64,000 nucleotides of DNA, from positions 1 to 64,000 of the forward strand of contig JBEWZL010000089.1 in the NCBI GenBank assembly GCA_045837725.1, written 5' to 3'. The notes beneath the pieces were generated by a model. That model was given only the letters and a program-made list of their open reading frames with translations, did not search any database and was not told where the DNA came from. This stretch comes from Vermamoeba vermiformis (Eukaryota > Tubulinea > Echinamoebida). A program made the position numbers and the translations under genes. Position 1 is the first letter of the stretch, and the number at the start of each line of letters is the position of its first letter. Positions 10,217 to 23,100 of the stretch are shown in pieces.

Positions 10217-12566
10217 TCACATCATCTGCGAGTCGTACGGCTTGGCACCGAGTGACTGGTTCTTGGCAGATTGTTTGGGTGGTTTCTTGTAGTGCTTGGA
10301 GAGCAGCTTGTCCTTGTTGTGCTTGAAGTAGATGCGCTTCTCATTCACATCGGTCTTCATCTGCAGCAGATGTGTCAGCGAGGGGTTCTGACCGAGGAAG
10401 TCCACCAGCGTCTTCTTCTTGTCCGCAGTGTCGTCAGGCTGTATCAGATAGTGGCGCACATTGCCCTGCCACTTGTACGTGATCACAAACTCGCCGTCGA
10501 GTCGTTCGCTCATGCGGATCATGAATGTGCCGTTGGACTCGTTGATCAGTTGTTCTTCTGCTTCGGGACCCGTGACAAATGCGCACAAGAATCTGAATAT
10601 AGAATCATGAGCAGGTGTTACATGCAGTGTGTGGCACACGAGAGACATACCCGTTCTCAAACAGCCACAGCAAGTACTTCTGATAGCGCACTTTCTTGAG
10701 CGCAGGGCCCACCCAGTCCCAGAACTTCTCGTATTCTTTTTGCGTCAACATCTTCTTCTCCGCTGCAAGCAGTGCTGTTAGTACATTGCGAGTGCTACGT
10801 GCACGATGATACGTACCAAAGGGTTTCTTGAACTTGGCCTTGATCATGTAGTCAAAGTCAGTGATGTACAGTGGGCGTCGTATATTCGAAATGTCTTGTT
10901 TGGTGCTCATCAAGAAGTGCTTCTGAAAGTAGTTCCAGAAGCGTTGAATGGAGATCTCGAAGCTGTCCTTGAAGCAGTCTTCTTTCAGCCACGCACCTGC
11001 TGCGTCTTTCCACTGCGAGCCCGTGTTGGTCATGGAGATGAAGGGCTTGGAGGCCACGGACTCGATGGTGCGTGTGATGGTCTGGTTGTCAATCACCACT
11101 TGCAGCACCACGCGGAACTTGATGCGCACCAAATTAGGGAATGTGCCACTCTGGAACTTGAGATCGTTGAAGACCGCCACGCCGTTCTCGTTGAACACTT
11201 GCTTGGCATTCTCGAGGTCTGCATTGTTGCGCTTGATGCGCTGCGAGGACTCGTAGAGCTCAGGCTGAATCGGACCACTGTGCACCTGCTGGACGGTGGC
11301 ACCAGTGAGCAGTCGAATGGTGAAGGGACCGATGGGCTTGTCTTTGAAGATCGGACCAGCTTGTTCTTGCACCACGCCCAAGTAGACGGGCACTTCGCGC
11401 GTGGGCAACATCATCGGGTGTCGCAGCTGTTCCACATCCATCTCGTAGAGTGCAATCTGCGGCAAGAGATAGGTCTCAATGAACTCCTCGAGCGACTGCA
11501 GTGTCTTCATGTCCTTGGCGAGCAAGAACTGCGTGTTGACGAGCTGATCGAACTCGTCCAAGTAGGTCTCGAGTTCATTGCGCAGCTCTTGTTGCTCCTG
11601 TTCAATGCCGTTCAAATCGTTCTGCATGATACGCATGCGCATCGTCTTGAGCTTGTTCTCCACCGTGCGCAGTCGATAGAGGTAGTGGTTGTTGTTCAAC
11701 TTCTCCACGGGGGGAATGGAGGGCTGGGCAGGGGGTTCTGCATTCTCTGCGTCACTCGCGCTGTGCTCGTTGTCCTCGTCTTCATCGTGCTCCACCGAGT
11801 CGCGCTTGCTCTTGGCCACGCGTTTGTTCTTGCGCGGCGGTGAACTCTTCTCGGCCTCCTCGCCCTGTCCGCTGTAATTGATCTGCGTGCGCTGTCGCTT
11901 GACAGGCGGGTACTCCTCGCTGGAGGACATGCTGGGATTGGCGTTGAGTGCGCTGGGCAGCTTGTTGACGACTGTCGCGCCTGCATTGAGCGGTGCAATC
12001 ATCTGACTGCCCTTCATCATCGGATGTGCATTGTACCCGCCATTGACGGCACCACCAGCCATCATATGCTGCTCCATCATATAGGACATGTTGTTGGGAT
12101 TGTTCTGAGGCACACCCGGTGAGTTCTCGTAGCCACCAGTGAGCATTGCAGTCAGCATGGAGGACGGTGAGGCACCTGGAAAACAGCGATTAGCCACTAT
12201 AATTAGAGCAGTGTATTAACAATAAGGTAACTTACTGAACTGAGGGTTGCCGTTTGGACCTTGTGGATTTGCGCCGTTTGGCGCTGATCGGATTTGATTT
12301 CTTTCTCTTGCGTCGAGTTGATCAATACCATAATCAGCACCAGAACTGTTGCTATAATATGATTCTGTCAGTTACAAGAATTTGTGCGTGTGGCATTTGC
12401 GGGGATAAGTTTATAATCGTTTCACTGAAAATAGTCCGAAGGAGGCGCGGCAAACTTACATTTGTTGCATCATGTTGGTAGGTACTTGTTGGTCCTCATA
12501 ATATGGGACTTGAGCTCCATCAAATGGATTGTCGCTGCGTTTTCGCTTTTGGCCCTTAGAATCCAT
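10217..12566 (-). CDS. STAT transcription factor of dictyostelid type
   Basis: Five exons (12566-12460, 12351-12236, 12175-10817, 10762-10651, 10592-10217) give 689 aa; Dictyostelium STATa is about 700. The order is an Asn/Met/Gly-rich head with a basic cluster (KRQRTQ), a four-helix-type coiled coil (~235-330), a DNA-binding beta domain (~330-480), a linker, and an SH2 domain (~570-665). The SH2 has the phosphotyrosine-binding Arg in GTFMIRMSERLDGEF. A single C-terminal tyrosine in AKPYDSQMM is placed as the activating phosphosite. STATs dimerise through SH2-phosphotyrosine contacts and bind TTCNNNGAA. No metazoan-type N-domain or transactivation tail is seen. Intron 1 itself contains a TTCACTGAA (12421). 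Confidence 0.93.
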
Positions 12567-13215
12567 TGGGATCTGCTCCAATAATTTAAATTAATATACT
12601 AGCATCTGGAAAATTAACTACAATAAATATGGACACCAAATATCGCACTAAAATGTAAATATTATTTTCTCTGAATGGCGAGTTAATGAACCATTCTCGG
12701 CAGCGTTGGTTGGGGTTCGATCCATTACCTGGAATTAGCTAGCTACTGATTGGAATAGGGACCACTTGTGGTAGCTGAAGTTATAAAAATAAACAACTAT
12801 CGGTGGTTGCGAAAACAAGGTATTCAGTAAACGCGCCAGGTTCCAAACGTTCATGAAAAATACGCATCAAGCAGCACGTGACTTGCCTAATTTAGAAACA
12901 TGAGCAAGCAATTTCACGAAACCTGCCTGAAACCACGATGATGATCACAAAGAGGAGATACGTTTCATGAATGATGATCAATACTTTACCGCGTTTTGCT
13001 TGCCTTTCATCCAGTTTGATTTCCGCTGAGAGCGCACCAATACCGCTTGTACGTTTCAATCGCTAGCAATTCGGCCTATATCAAGCATGATTAGTTCACT
13101 TCTTATGATACCCTCGAGGGGTGTTGTTTCGGTTACCTTTGCCATTCAATTTTAATTCACGGCACGAATCCAACAGTTAGAGTACCGCGGTCTATTCAAT
13201 CACCGTGTAGTAGTC
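12567..13215. other. Intergenic region between STAT and CUE gene
   Basis: This 649-bp gap lies between divergent starts and is the roomiest promoter region in the left half. I see no ORF or RNA gene. A GGTTCGATCC near 12715 resembles a tRNA T-loop, but the arms do not pair. Confidence 0.5.
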
Positions 13216-15471
13216 ATGAATGCGCAAGAGACTAGTGCGCTCTTGACCTCTTTGCAGGCCATGTTCCCGCAGCTGCCGCACAGCACGATCCAATCTGCAG
13301 TTCAGAGCGCCAAGTCTAACGACGAGGCCATCAATATGTTATTGGAAATTCAAACTAAACAGGAGAGGTAACGGTTATTAGATCCGAGTACTGGCGCGAT
13401 TGAATTAGTTGTTATCGAAATTTAGCAAAACTGAAAAATATTTAATCGAATTTACTCCGCAGTGCCAGCGACGCACCCGCCACGAGCACCAAGCCAGACA
13501 ATGCACAAATCGTTGTTGCAAGTACCACTGAGCCAGCAAAAGAGGACAAACAAAGGGCGCGAGGTCGATCGGTGGTCAGTCGTTCCGAGGCACTCAAGCG
13601 CGCACTGAGCGAGTTACATGAGCGCGACTTGCGCCACTGGTCCACGAGCGAGCTGTTGGAGCTCAATCATCTGCTCGCCTCCACTTCGCTGCTCGTCACT
13701 ACGCAGATGCAGTCTCGATTGGGCATCAAGCCGCAACACGATGAAAGTGAGACTATAAATAGCACCAATTCACTGAACAGCAGTGCCAGTCACGTGCACA
13801 CACCGCTCACTGGCAGCAACGGAAATTCACCGCGTGTACGACGACGTCAAGATTCAGTGAACAGCGTATCACGTGACAGTACAGGGACACGTGACAGCAC
13901 AGGAGCACGTGACAGCACAGGAGCACGTGACAGCACGGGAGCACGTGACAGCAACGACGACGAGTGGGTGGTGATGGAGGGTCAGCCACGTGCCACCGAG
14001 TCCTCCACACTCAAATCCACGCTGCAGAAATTGACCGCGTGCAGTGTCAAGGGCTGTACTAATTTGGGCAATGAATCGTGTCCGAGATGCAAGGCGAGAT
14101 TTTGTCGAGATCACGCGAGTCTGCTGATGACATCTACCCACGTGACGCGCGGTCAAGTGCTGTGTTTGACATGCTGCGATGACATGGTGCAGAAGATTGG
14201 TGTCACGCGCACTCACACAGGTCAGCATTGTAGCACTGTGTTTATATAGTAGATATATATATATAGATATGATACTTGTATATGTGCAAGAACTAAGCAC
14301 GTGATGTCACACAGGCCTCTATTTGACACTGCGCCACAACTTGAATGGCACGGCAAATGAACTCGTGCAAACACATCGCGACAAGATGCAGCCGCGCATC
14401 AAAGAGCTGGCGAGTGTAAGTGATTCATGAATGAGGTGTTCAGTGAATGGCGAGCTGATGCTAAAAATAGAAACCGTTCAATCCGATCGATTCACTGACC
14501 TCCATGCTGCCGTTCAACAACTTGATTTTGACTAATAAGGACACTTGGACCACGTGCTCGCAGTGCGGGTCAGTAGTTGACAGCTACCACATTGACACGT
14601 GTCACTGATTCATCTACCAGGGCCTATTTTGATCGTCTGTCACTCAAGCGGCCCTGTCGCATCTGTCCGCAAGTGTTCTGCGTACGACACACGTGACCAG
14701 TCAGCGGCGTGGCTAATCGTAGTATTGTTATTATGTAGGGGCGCTGTGACTCGCAGCTGCAAGTGCGCAGTTTCAACGTGAAAGAACTGTTCAGTGAACT
14801 GCCGTCACGTGTCATTGAAGAGGAGGTCTGCGCCAAGTGCAAACGTGTCATTGACAAGATGCGCCGCAAGAACAAGTGGCACGTGATTCAAGAACAGTTT
14901 GCAGCCAAGTATGGACTGTGCTTAGTGCGGCATTCACTGAATTAACCGAGCTATTTTTAGACCTGTGGTGCAGATCTGCAGCAACAAGTTCGACAAGTAC
15001 CTCAAACTGAAAGCTGAATCTCAGCGCGATCTCGACGAAGATGCAAAGAAACAGCTGATCAGTGACGCACGTGCCCTGGCTGAAGAACTGCAAACATTGC
15101 TGATCGATCAGGCCAAGGTGCTCACTCAAGCGGAATTACTGTTGTTTGCACGTCTGCGACAGAGCGTGATGCTATTTATAGCACAGCTGAGAGACGATAG
15201 GACAATGGAAGATTGGAGTGTGATATTGCCTAATAAGGAAAAGATCATGACGATGAGCGTGCCCATCCAAGTCAGTCGCGAAGAAGTGATGACGTCATCG
15301 CCCAGTCCTAAAAATAACCTCAATCGCATGCACTCGTCCATCGTACTGGGTGAAAAAGACACAACGAGTGCAAAGACTGGTTTGACACGTGTCAGCTCGG
15401 TGGTGTTGACTGCCAAACACGGCACTTCTCCGCCCCACTCACCACCGCACGAGGAGGACACATTCGAGTAA
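13216..15471 (+). CDS. CUE-domain protein with two Cys-rich zinc-binding modules (FYVE-like)
   Basis: Seven exons (13216-13367, 13463-14220, 14315-14415, 14471-14568, 14621-14681, 14739-14908, 14961-15471) give 616 aa. Residues ~8-48 are a CUE-type ubiquitin-binding fold (LQAMFPQLPHSTIQSAVQSA). A Ser/Thr-rich linker follows, with a tandem RDSTGA repeat. Next is a B-box-like finger (C-x4-C ... CPRCKARFC ... H). A second module, CSQCG-x9-RPCRICPQVFCGRC ... CAKC, matches the eight-cysteine pattern of FYVE/RING-like fingers but lacks the usual RHHCR basic motif. The C-terminal third is helical. Likely a membrane-trafficking or ubiquitin-linked adaptor; I cannot name the orthologue. Two introns end in MADS-like boxes (14461-14470, 14951-14960). 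Confidence 0.7.
13868..13960 (+). repeat. In-frame 18-bp tandem repeat encoding RDSTGA
   Basis: About four to five 18-bp units encode RDSTG(A/T). Each contains CACGTGACAG, so the minisatellite is at the same time an array of CACGTG palindromes inside the CUE-gene exon. Confidence 0.85.
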
Positions 15472-15733
15472 ATAAAATGTATTATAGTATGAAATAGCAT
15501 GGAATAGCATATTGTCTATTCGGCTTTATTTGCAAACAACAATATCACGCAGCTAATGAGGTCGAGTGCGCCAATCATCGTGGTCAGTGACCTCCTCGTG
15601 GTCCAGTGCGGTCCTAGCTGAAGGTTTGCGTTAAGTAGTCGAGTTGCCTCGCTGTGCTCTCCAAGGTGAAGCTTGCTACTTATTATTGCTTCAAGTCACC
15701 AAACAGGGTCACTGAGGGCACCATTGACACGTG

Positions 15734-17039
15734 TCACTCGTGCTCTACCTCTAGCTGCAGTGTTCTAATGTAGCGCTCTCGTTGTGACACATTGCCACTG
15801 ACACCACCTGTTCATAAATGTAATTTGGTTAGTCACGAATGGCAGGTGTCAAACACTGACCTGTGTGAATGTACAGCAGTTCTGAAGTGTCAAACAGCGA
15901 CTCTTGTTCGAAAATTGCGCGCCAAGCTTTCAGTGAATAGACCTGTCAGGTGTCAAAATCGTTGCAGTACGGTGACTGACGCTTACCATATCGAAGTCGA
16001 TACCAAATTTGGCAATTGTTTGGTGCACTTCCCACAAATCACGATGTGGCTTGGCAAATCTGTATCTGTGTTTGGTGGTCAGCACGTGGGGCAGCGTGTC
16101 AATGCCCGAAGTGTCTGTTTGACACTTTGACATGCGTGTCATGTCATCCAACAGACTTTGCACGTCACTCACAACTGGCACTGCGTAGACTGTGACGCGG
16201 GTCTGGGTTTGACACGTGTCACGGAGCATTCTCTGCAAATAGTGATGTACAAAATAGGCAGTGGCACCTGTCCCAGCAGGTACAACAATTGACACGTGTC
16301 GCTGTGGCAGATGTGTCGTGATAAATTCGTGCAAACTTTGCGCGAGCTGTTTGATGCCGAATTCAGCGGCCATGAATTCTTCCGCTCGACCTATTTTTAG
16401 CTGTGCATCCCTCGCTGGGTACTCTAAACTGTGAAAGGGTCAGATTCAGTGAACAAAAATTTCAGTGAATGGCATACAATCGCTGATGGGCCTCGGCTTC
16501 AGTTTGACACTCGATCACGTGTGCTCCGAGATTTCGCGTCACGTGCCAGTTACTGTCCGCAGTGCTGTCGAGGGCGCGAGGACTGACACGCCTGTCAACA
16601 CGAGAAGTCAGTGCGAGCGAGGAATTGACACGTGTCACAGAGCGTACTTGGTGAAGTAAGTGAACTGCGCGTTGAATTCGCGCGCCAAATGAGCCGCAGC
16701 GAGCATGAGATTGGATTGATTGCCGCCATAACTCACCACTGTGCGCCACCGCTGCGGATTGACACGCAGTTCATGAATAAAATAGTGGAGCTTGCGGTAT
16801 TTATTGCCGGGATAATAGGGCGATAAGAGGTCATCGCGTTTAATATAAATTAATTTTTTGTTGTATTCGACCACATCCACTGGTGAATCGCCAGTCTGTG
16901 GAGTATTAGTCTTATTAGAGCGGTATGAAAATATAAGTAAACAATTGCAACTTACCTCTATTCGTGTGAGTGAACTCTTGAATCGACAATGGCTTACACC
17001 ACATCTACGACGAACCGAGTGCACTAATTGTCGGAGCAT
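15734..17039 (-). CDS. D-cysteine desulfhydrase / ACC deaminase-type PLP enzyme
   Basis: Six exons (17039-16956, 16910-16648, 16591-16478, 16428-15987, 15942-15861, 15807-15734) give 352 aa, the usual length for this family. Landmarks are YIKRDDLL, then GNKYRKL with the PLP-binding lysine. Next come SYGGNQSNLMLAAAHLA (cofactor and substrate loop), PAGTGATA (phosphate-binding Gly loop) and a C-terminal YIHTGGVSG. This is fold-type II PLP chemistry, opening D-cysteine or 1-aminocyclopropane-1-carboxylate. Substrate cannot be told from sequence alone. The N-terminus is Arg-rich and could be a mitochondrial presequence. The stop codon lies inside a perfect TGACACGTGTCA (15725-15736). Confidence 0.88.
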
Positions 17040-17143
17040 TAAACAACTACTTGTTTCAATGTGGTGGACTCAATACAATAGCGTATTATTGTAAGAACAA
17101 CAGTTTATTTACAAGTGACTGTACAAATCTACCAGGGCACTTG

Positions 17144-20100
17144 CCTAATTAGGGCAATGACAGCAGTGCGCGGTCGAGTGGTTCAGTGCACGCTGCACGT
17201 GCCAGTCGAAGTAATTCCGCCGTGTCCGCGAGAGTCTTGTTCGGATCCGTCAACCAGGGCAGCACTCCGTTGAACAGCGTCGCGTACTGGCTCAGCGGAG
17301 AATTAGCTGCTGCGTACTGCGCGAGAAGTGTTGCCATTTTAGGCGCATCACGTGACAGAGGCTGCTGTCTCGTACGCACGGTCTTGCTGTCACACTGTGA
17401 CTTGAGCCACGCGCTGAGAGTGAGCGCGACAGCACGGACAGCGGGGGGATGACTGTACGCACTCATACCAAAAAAGGCAATCAGTCCGCCACCTTCACGG
17501 GCATCTGCGAATTTGTGCAACCATTCCGCAAGGTGATAGAGCGCGGTGACAGCTTTGTCGGAGGTGAGTGTTTGACACTTGTCGTAGAGCAGTTGAATGG
17601 TCTTGGACACGAGCAGCAACACTTTCATCTCTTTGCCTTTTATGGTGCGAATCTGATTCGTCCAGATCATCAGCTTGCTCAGCAGAATGTCAATCTGTGA
17701 CACTTCGTGCGGTACTCGGTTTGACACTTGCGACACAAAGGTGCAAAGAATGATCGCGGCACCGCTCTCGACACAGTGCTGCAAAAATACATCTTGCCCG
17801 ATCTAAATATAGCGCGGTTAGTCGATACAGCTGCAAATATTCAGTGAATTCAGACGTACATCAGGCACGAGCAATGCGTGCTGCAAACGCGTCCAGTTCT
17901 GATGCAGCAACAGATCTGCCTCGAGACACGCTTCAATCAGCGCGACTTGTTTCTGCTCCGAGGCAATGGACAGCGCGCAGGCACGCACCAGGTACAGCGC
18001 TGTGGCCTGCCAGATCGGAGCACGTGCCTCCAAGTGCTGAATGAGGTCGCTGAGTGACACTTTGTCCGTGAGATTGAACACGCGCAACAACACGTGCAGC
18101 AGTGTCGTGATCAATTCTTCCGCGCGCGCACTCTCCGCACCTCCGAGCAGACCTAGCAGTGTGCCAGTCACGTGCTCGACGGCTTGGATCACGTGACTGA
18201 CCATGTGCGCACTCACGGCATTGCCTATTATGGGCAAGGAAATGAATGCGGCCACGAGGGCGGTGTGACACTGAATGCGCGGAATTTCGAGTGAAATCAC
18301 GTGATTGATCAGTGCTTCGGCGTGTGTGATCACGTGATTGATCTGCTGAATTGGTGCAAACACTGCGCCGATGAAATCTACGATAGCAGTGACACGTGTC
18401 GCAAATGTCGCGTCACGTGCCATCTCTTGTGTGACAGGGCGGTAGCGATCGATGAGATAAATTTGGAACACGTTCAATTCTTGCAAAGTCTTGTCGGTCA
18501 CGAGGTGCCAGGGATAATTGCGTGCCAGAGCGAAGAACGGATCCAAATCGAGCAGTGGTGGCACATTGTCAGCGTGCACCGTGAGGTACGCGAGACAGCA
18601 CGACAGCAGCAGGGCCCAATAGCGCTCTGAGACCTCGCTGACTCTCTCCCAGGGCACTTGGCGCAGCACGTGACGCAGCGAGAAGAACAGCAGCAACGGC
18701 TTCTTGTCACGTGACTGCACGCTGTCGTCGTTGTAGTGGTAGTACAGATTGACGAGTGACAGCAGTTGTTCCGAGGTCTGCGCGTCAGGTGTCAACTCCT
18801 GCCAGGCCACGTGATCGAACATGTCGCAGAACAGCTCGACTTGGTGCGGTGCCAGCAGCGAGGTCATGCGTGTGACACCTGTCACTGGATCGTGCGCGAG
18901 TTCTTTGGCACACCACCACTGCCACAGTCTATTTATAGCGCGGTGGTGGGGCAGCAGTTTGTGATAGGTTGCGAGGTGTGCCATCAGTGCTGTCAACACG
19001 TCACGTGCTTCGCGCTGTTGTTCCGCACTCCACGCTGGCATTGTGTTCTCTTTCACGGGGAACAGCCAGCAGTCGTAGAAAGTGAGCATTGCTATATTTG
19101 GCAAGGTGAGTTCAGTGCTGGTCACTCATTGACAGGTGTCACTTACCGTCCAGCAGCGCGGTGTCGTTGAAGCCAGGCTCTTTGAGACATTCAGTGAACA
19201 GTCTGTCAAACAGCTGGAACAATTTCTCGCGATAACTTTGCAACACTTCGTACAGCGTGTGTTGTTTTTTCTAAATTAGGCAGTCAGTACGCGTATATAC
19301 CTAATCGGGCAATGTTACTTACGTGTCGCTTGATGGTCATCAAGTACTGATTTAACCAAATTAGGATGTTGATCAGTTGCGCAGATTTGAGTCGTTCACT
19401 GAACGGCAGTGCCAGGATGATGTCCCAGACACGTGGATCAATCTTCGCGCGACGTGATTGGTCCGCCACGAACTGCAGAGTGGCGTGCACGTGACGCGGC
19501 CAATCAGCACGTGACAGCAGTGCGAAGTGCGACAGCGTGACCTGGAGCGGGAGATCGAGCACTGACCCTGGTGGCGCACTCTTGGCGGCCACACTGCCCG
19601 ATAAGGTAATCAGCTGCGCGACATCAGTGACAGCAGGGCCCGTGCTCAGCCATCGCGCGACATCAAAGCGGCGGAACAATGTCGCGGTCAACTGCGGGTC
19701 AAATTTAGTCACGTGCTCGACTGCAATCTTGTAGCACGTGATGAACTGGTCGGGGGCTATATTTGGATTGAAGTGGTCGACGAACAGTTGCAAAGACTTG
19801 CTGTCGCGCAACACACTGGTCATGAACTGCGTCACGTGCTGCGCTGCTGTCGCCAAGTAGTCACGTGCCAGCTGAGTGAGCACGTGCTCGAACAACATGC
19901 GACTCGGAGGATAGGCCGAGACAGCAGCATTCATGGCATTGTGCATCCAAAAATAGAGCATGGTGGCACTGTCGAAGAATTCTTTTCGCTTCTGCGCGTC
20001 ACTCTCGCTCTCGTAGCGTGCTGTCAACTGCAGTACTGTCAACTCCACGGTCAGCGGGTGCACGCACAGCTCTTCGTCCACCACGTAGTCCACGTGCGCA

Positions 20101-23100
20101 GTCATCTCGTGCAGGTTGTCGACCAGGGCCTTGCTGTTCTCGTTCACTGCGCGCTCTTGAATTTGACACACAAATTCCACCGGTCGCGCGCACGAGGGGC
20201 CGCACGACATGACTTTGCGCAAATGTTTCAGCTCCACGCGCCACAACGATTGCAATCTCGTGCGGAGATCGCGCAGCAGTGCTTCGTGCTCCGTGCGGCG
20301 TGTCTCGTGGCGTGCAGCAGCAGTGACCAGGGCCGAGGCGTGGTGAGTGACATTTGACACTTGTGACAGTGGCAGTCGCGTGGCACGTGGCGCAGTGTTG
20401 CTATATTTGGGTGGTGGCAACACACCCTCGGGAAGAATTGGTCCGGGGGCCGATGGTGTCACTGCGTCACGTGACTCTGGCACGGGGTTGTTGACAGGCA
20501 CGTGATTGACATTGTTGTTGTTGGGCAAGTGTGGTGCGGGTGCCTGATTGACATTGTTGACAGGCACGTGATTGACATTAGTGTTGGACTTGACACGTGT
20601 CAGTGGCACGGTGTATTGTTCCGTCCACGTCTGCCAGCTGACTGCATCAAACGAGAGCTGTTCATGAATCAGTGGCAAATTCACTGAATCCCACCACAGA
20701 GTCTGCGTAGTGACACCTGTCAATAGCGTCATGACACGCGCAGGCTGCAAATGAGGAGGCAGTTCGGCGAGTTGTGACACGTGCCAGTCATCCCAGTCAA
20801 TTTTGATCCACTCGTGCATGGCTAAATATAGCTCCGACAGTGTCACGTGCAGCTGATAAATGTAGCGCTGGTTTTCTGCGAAATTCTCTTGCAATTTCTT
20901 GGCCTGCGTCGTGTGATGATCAGTCAAATATTCCAGGCGCTGTATGATGGCATCACGTGACGATCTGCAAATGAAAGATGGTTAGTGACACGTGTCAAGA
21001 AGTGTCAAACAGCGTACTTGAGCTTGTCGTGACGCAGCAGCACGTGACCGAACACGCGCCCTTCAGTGGTGACGGAAAAATACTGCGCGAAGAACAGTTG
21101 CCAGTAGAGCGGAGTAATGGGCTGGCTCGGATCTAATAATAGCGCACGCTTCATGACACGTGTCATCAGCCAGTCTGTCTCTTTGATGCGCAGATCTTTC
21201 AGCGCCTGTTTCACTGAAACGCGTTTGATGGCAGTCAATTCACCGAACTTGAGCCAATTGTCGCGCTCAGTGCCCTGGTCGATGAGCACCACGAGCAGTG
21301 TCAGCCAGGGATGTTTGACTAATTTGGGATCTTTTTCGGAGATCAAGTGCGAGATGAACTTGTTGGCCTCTTTGAGTCCGGACACGAGCCACGTCAGCAC
21401 GGAGGGACTGCTCGGCTGTGCTGTCCTGCAAATGACACGTGTCAATCAGTGAACTGCGCAGTGCTCGACGAGTGACACTTACTTGTGCGCGACATTGAGC
21501 TGTGCCACCAACTGCATCACGTGCTCGAGTGCATTGAGCGTGACAGCGTGCTTGACGAGCTGATCGACGAGCACGTGATGAGAACTGGCACGGTGCCACT
21601 CACTGTTGGCGCAGAACATCTTCAGCCAGAACAGCAGCACATTGCCGGCTTGAGGGGCCACGTGCTCGTGTTGTGTGACACGTGTCAACTGCGCGGTGAT
21701 GAGACTGACCAGCAGCGCACCAGTCACATTCGCGCCACGTGATGTCAGTGCTGTCAACCGCTCATTCACTGAACTGCTCACTTCGAACTCGCTCTGCAAC
21801 AGCGGCTGTGACAGGTGTCAATTCACGTCAAGTATCACACAGCGGTACGTACCTCGATGACGTCACGTGCGAGGGCGGTGTGCCAGGGCTGTATCTCGTT
21901 CGGGGAGATTGCAGCGAGATCAGGGCCCTGGTCAGCGAGCACGCGCAACAAGAGCTGCAGCTGTTTGTGCTGCAAGAGGGCCTTGCACAGCGTGTCAAAC
22001 AGCGCGCGTGTGTTGAGGGTGTGCGTGCCGATCACGTGCTCAACAGCGGCACGTGGACTGGCGAGATCAGTGAGCTGCAGCAGGAGATAGACCAGACTCG
22101 GCTCGGCACTGTGCACGAGGGCGGTCTCGCTGCTCTTGCTCTTGTCTTCGTAGCTCTTGAACACGTGCTGTCAACTTGTCAGTGCTGTCTTGGGACACCT
22201 GCAAATATTACCTTATATAGCTCGCTCAGCTGCGGGTCTGACAGCTCAAAAGCAATGAGCAGTCGCTGATTGGCCAAAGTGTGAAATTTCATGTGCAGCA
22301 CAGTGTGTCTGGCCCACTCGAGATATTTGTCGATCAGCTTCGAGGTCTGATAGCCAAATATGGAAAGTGATTCTTGACGCGAGCGGTGATATGCAACACT
22401 CTGTGACGGGATTAGATACAAAAATAAGTGCAAAGATACCACGTACCTTGCCGAGGATGAGTGCCAAGTTGCGGTGAATGGCTGGCTCTAAAAATAGCTC
22501 GCGTGCATCGAGATTCCATTGCCAATTTAGGTTATCAAAGATATACTGCGCTAATTGCACTAAATGGCCGTCGAGCGGTGTTTGCAGCCATTCTTCGAGC
22601 AGGGCTAGATCTTCTTTCACGGGCTTGTAACCATAAAAGGAAATCGATTTGAACAAGTGCAAACACCCTTGACCAACAGCGGCAATGTTGTCGCGCACGT
22701 ACTGCATCAGAGTGCCGATCTAAAAATAGAGCGTGAGAGATGAATAACTCGTATGGATGGTACTTACCATATTTGGATGTGTGGCGCAAATTTCTGCAAT
22801 CAACTCCCGCACTGACTTGTAGTACACACCACGTGTCTTGGGGTGTGCATATGCGACTATAAATAGCTCGTGCATGATGACACGTGACAGCTGCACGTAG
22901 GGCGAGTCAGTGGTGGCAATTGCCATTTTAGCGAGTGCGTGCAAGAGATATTCCGCATTGGTGTCATTGCATCTATTCGCCAAGAATTCGCGATGTGCGC
23001 TATTTTTAGGGTCTTTGATGAATGCTAGCCACGCAGAGAGCCCCAAATTAGGCAATTCTACATGCAGGTCGGTGCCCGCAAATGTGACAAAAAAGAGCTG

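Noticed and set aside
10806-11843. 345-codon open frame on the plus strand
   Set aside because: It is antisense to the main STAT exon and reads as its shadow (His/Leu/Val-rich, no domain); the STAT frame is certain.
12690-12740. tRNA-like T-loop GGTTCGATCC
   Set aside because: The flanks do not form a T-stem or acceptor stem, and no anticodon arm is present.
19713-20357. 214-codon open frame on the plus strand
   Set aside because: Antisense to a conserved EPG5 exon; arises from codon bias of the opposite strand.
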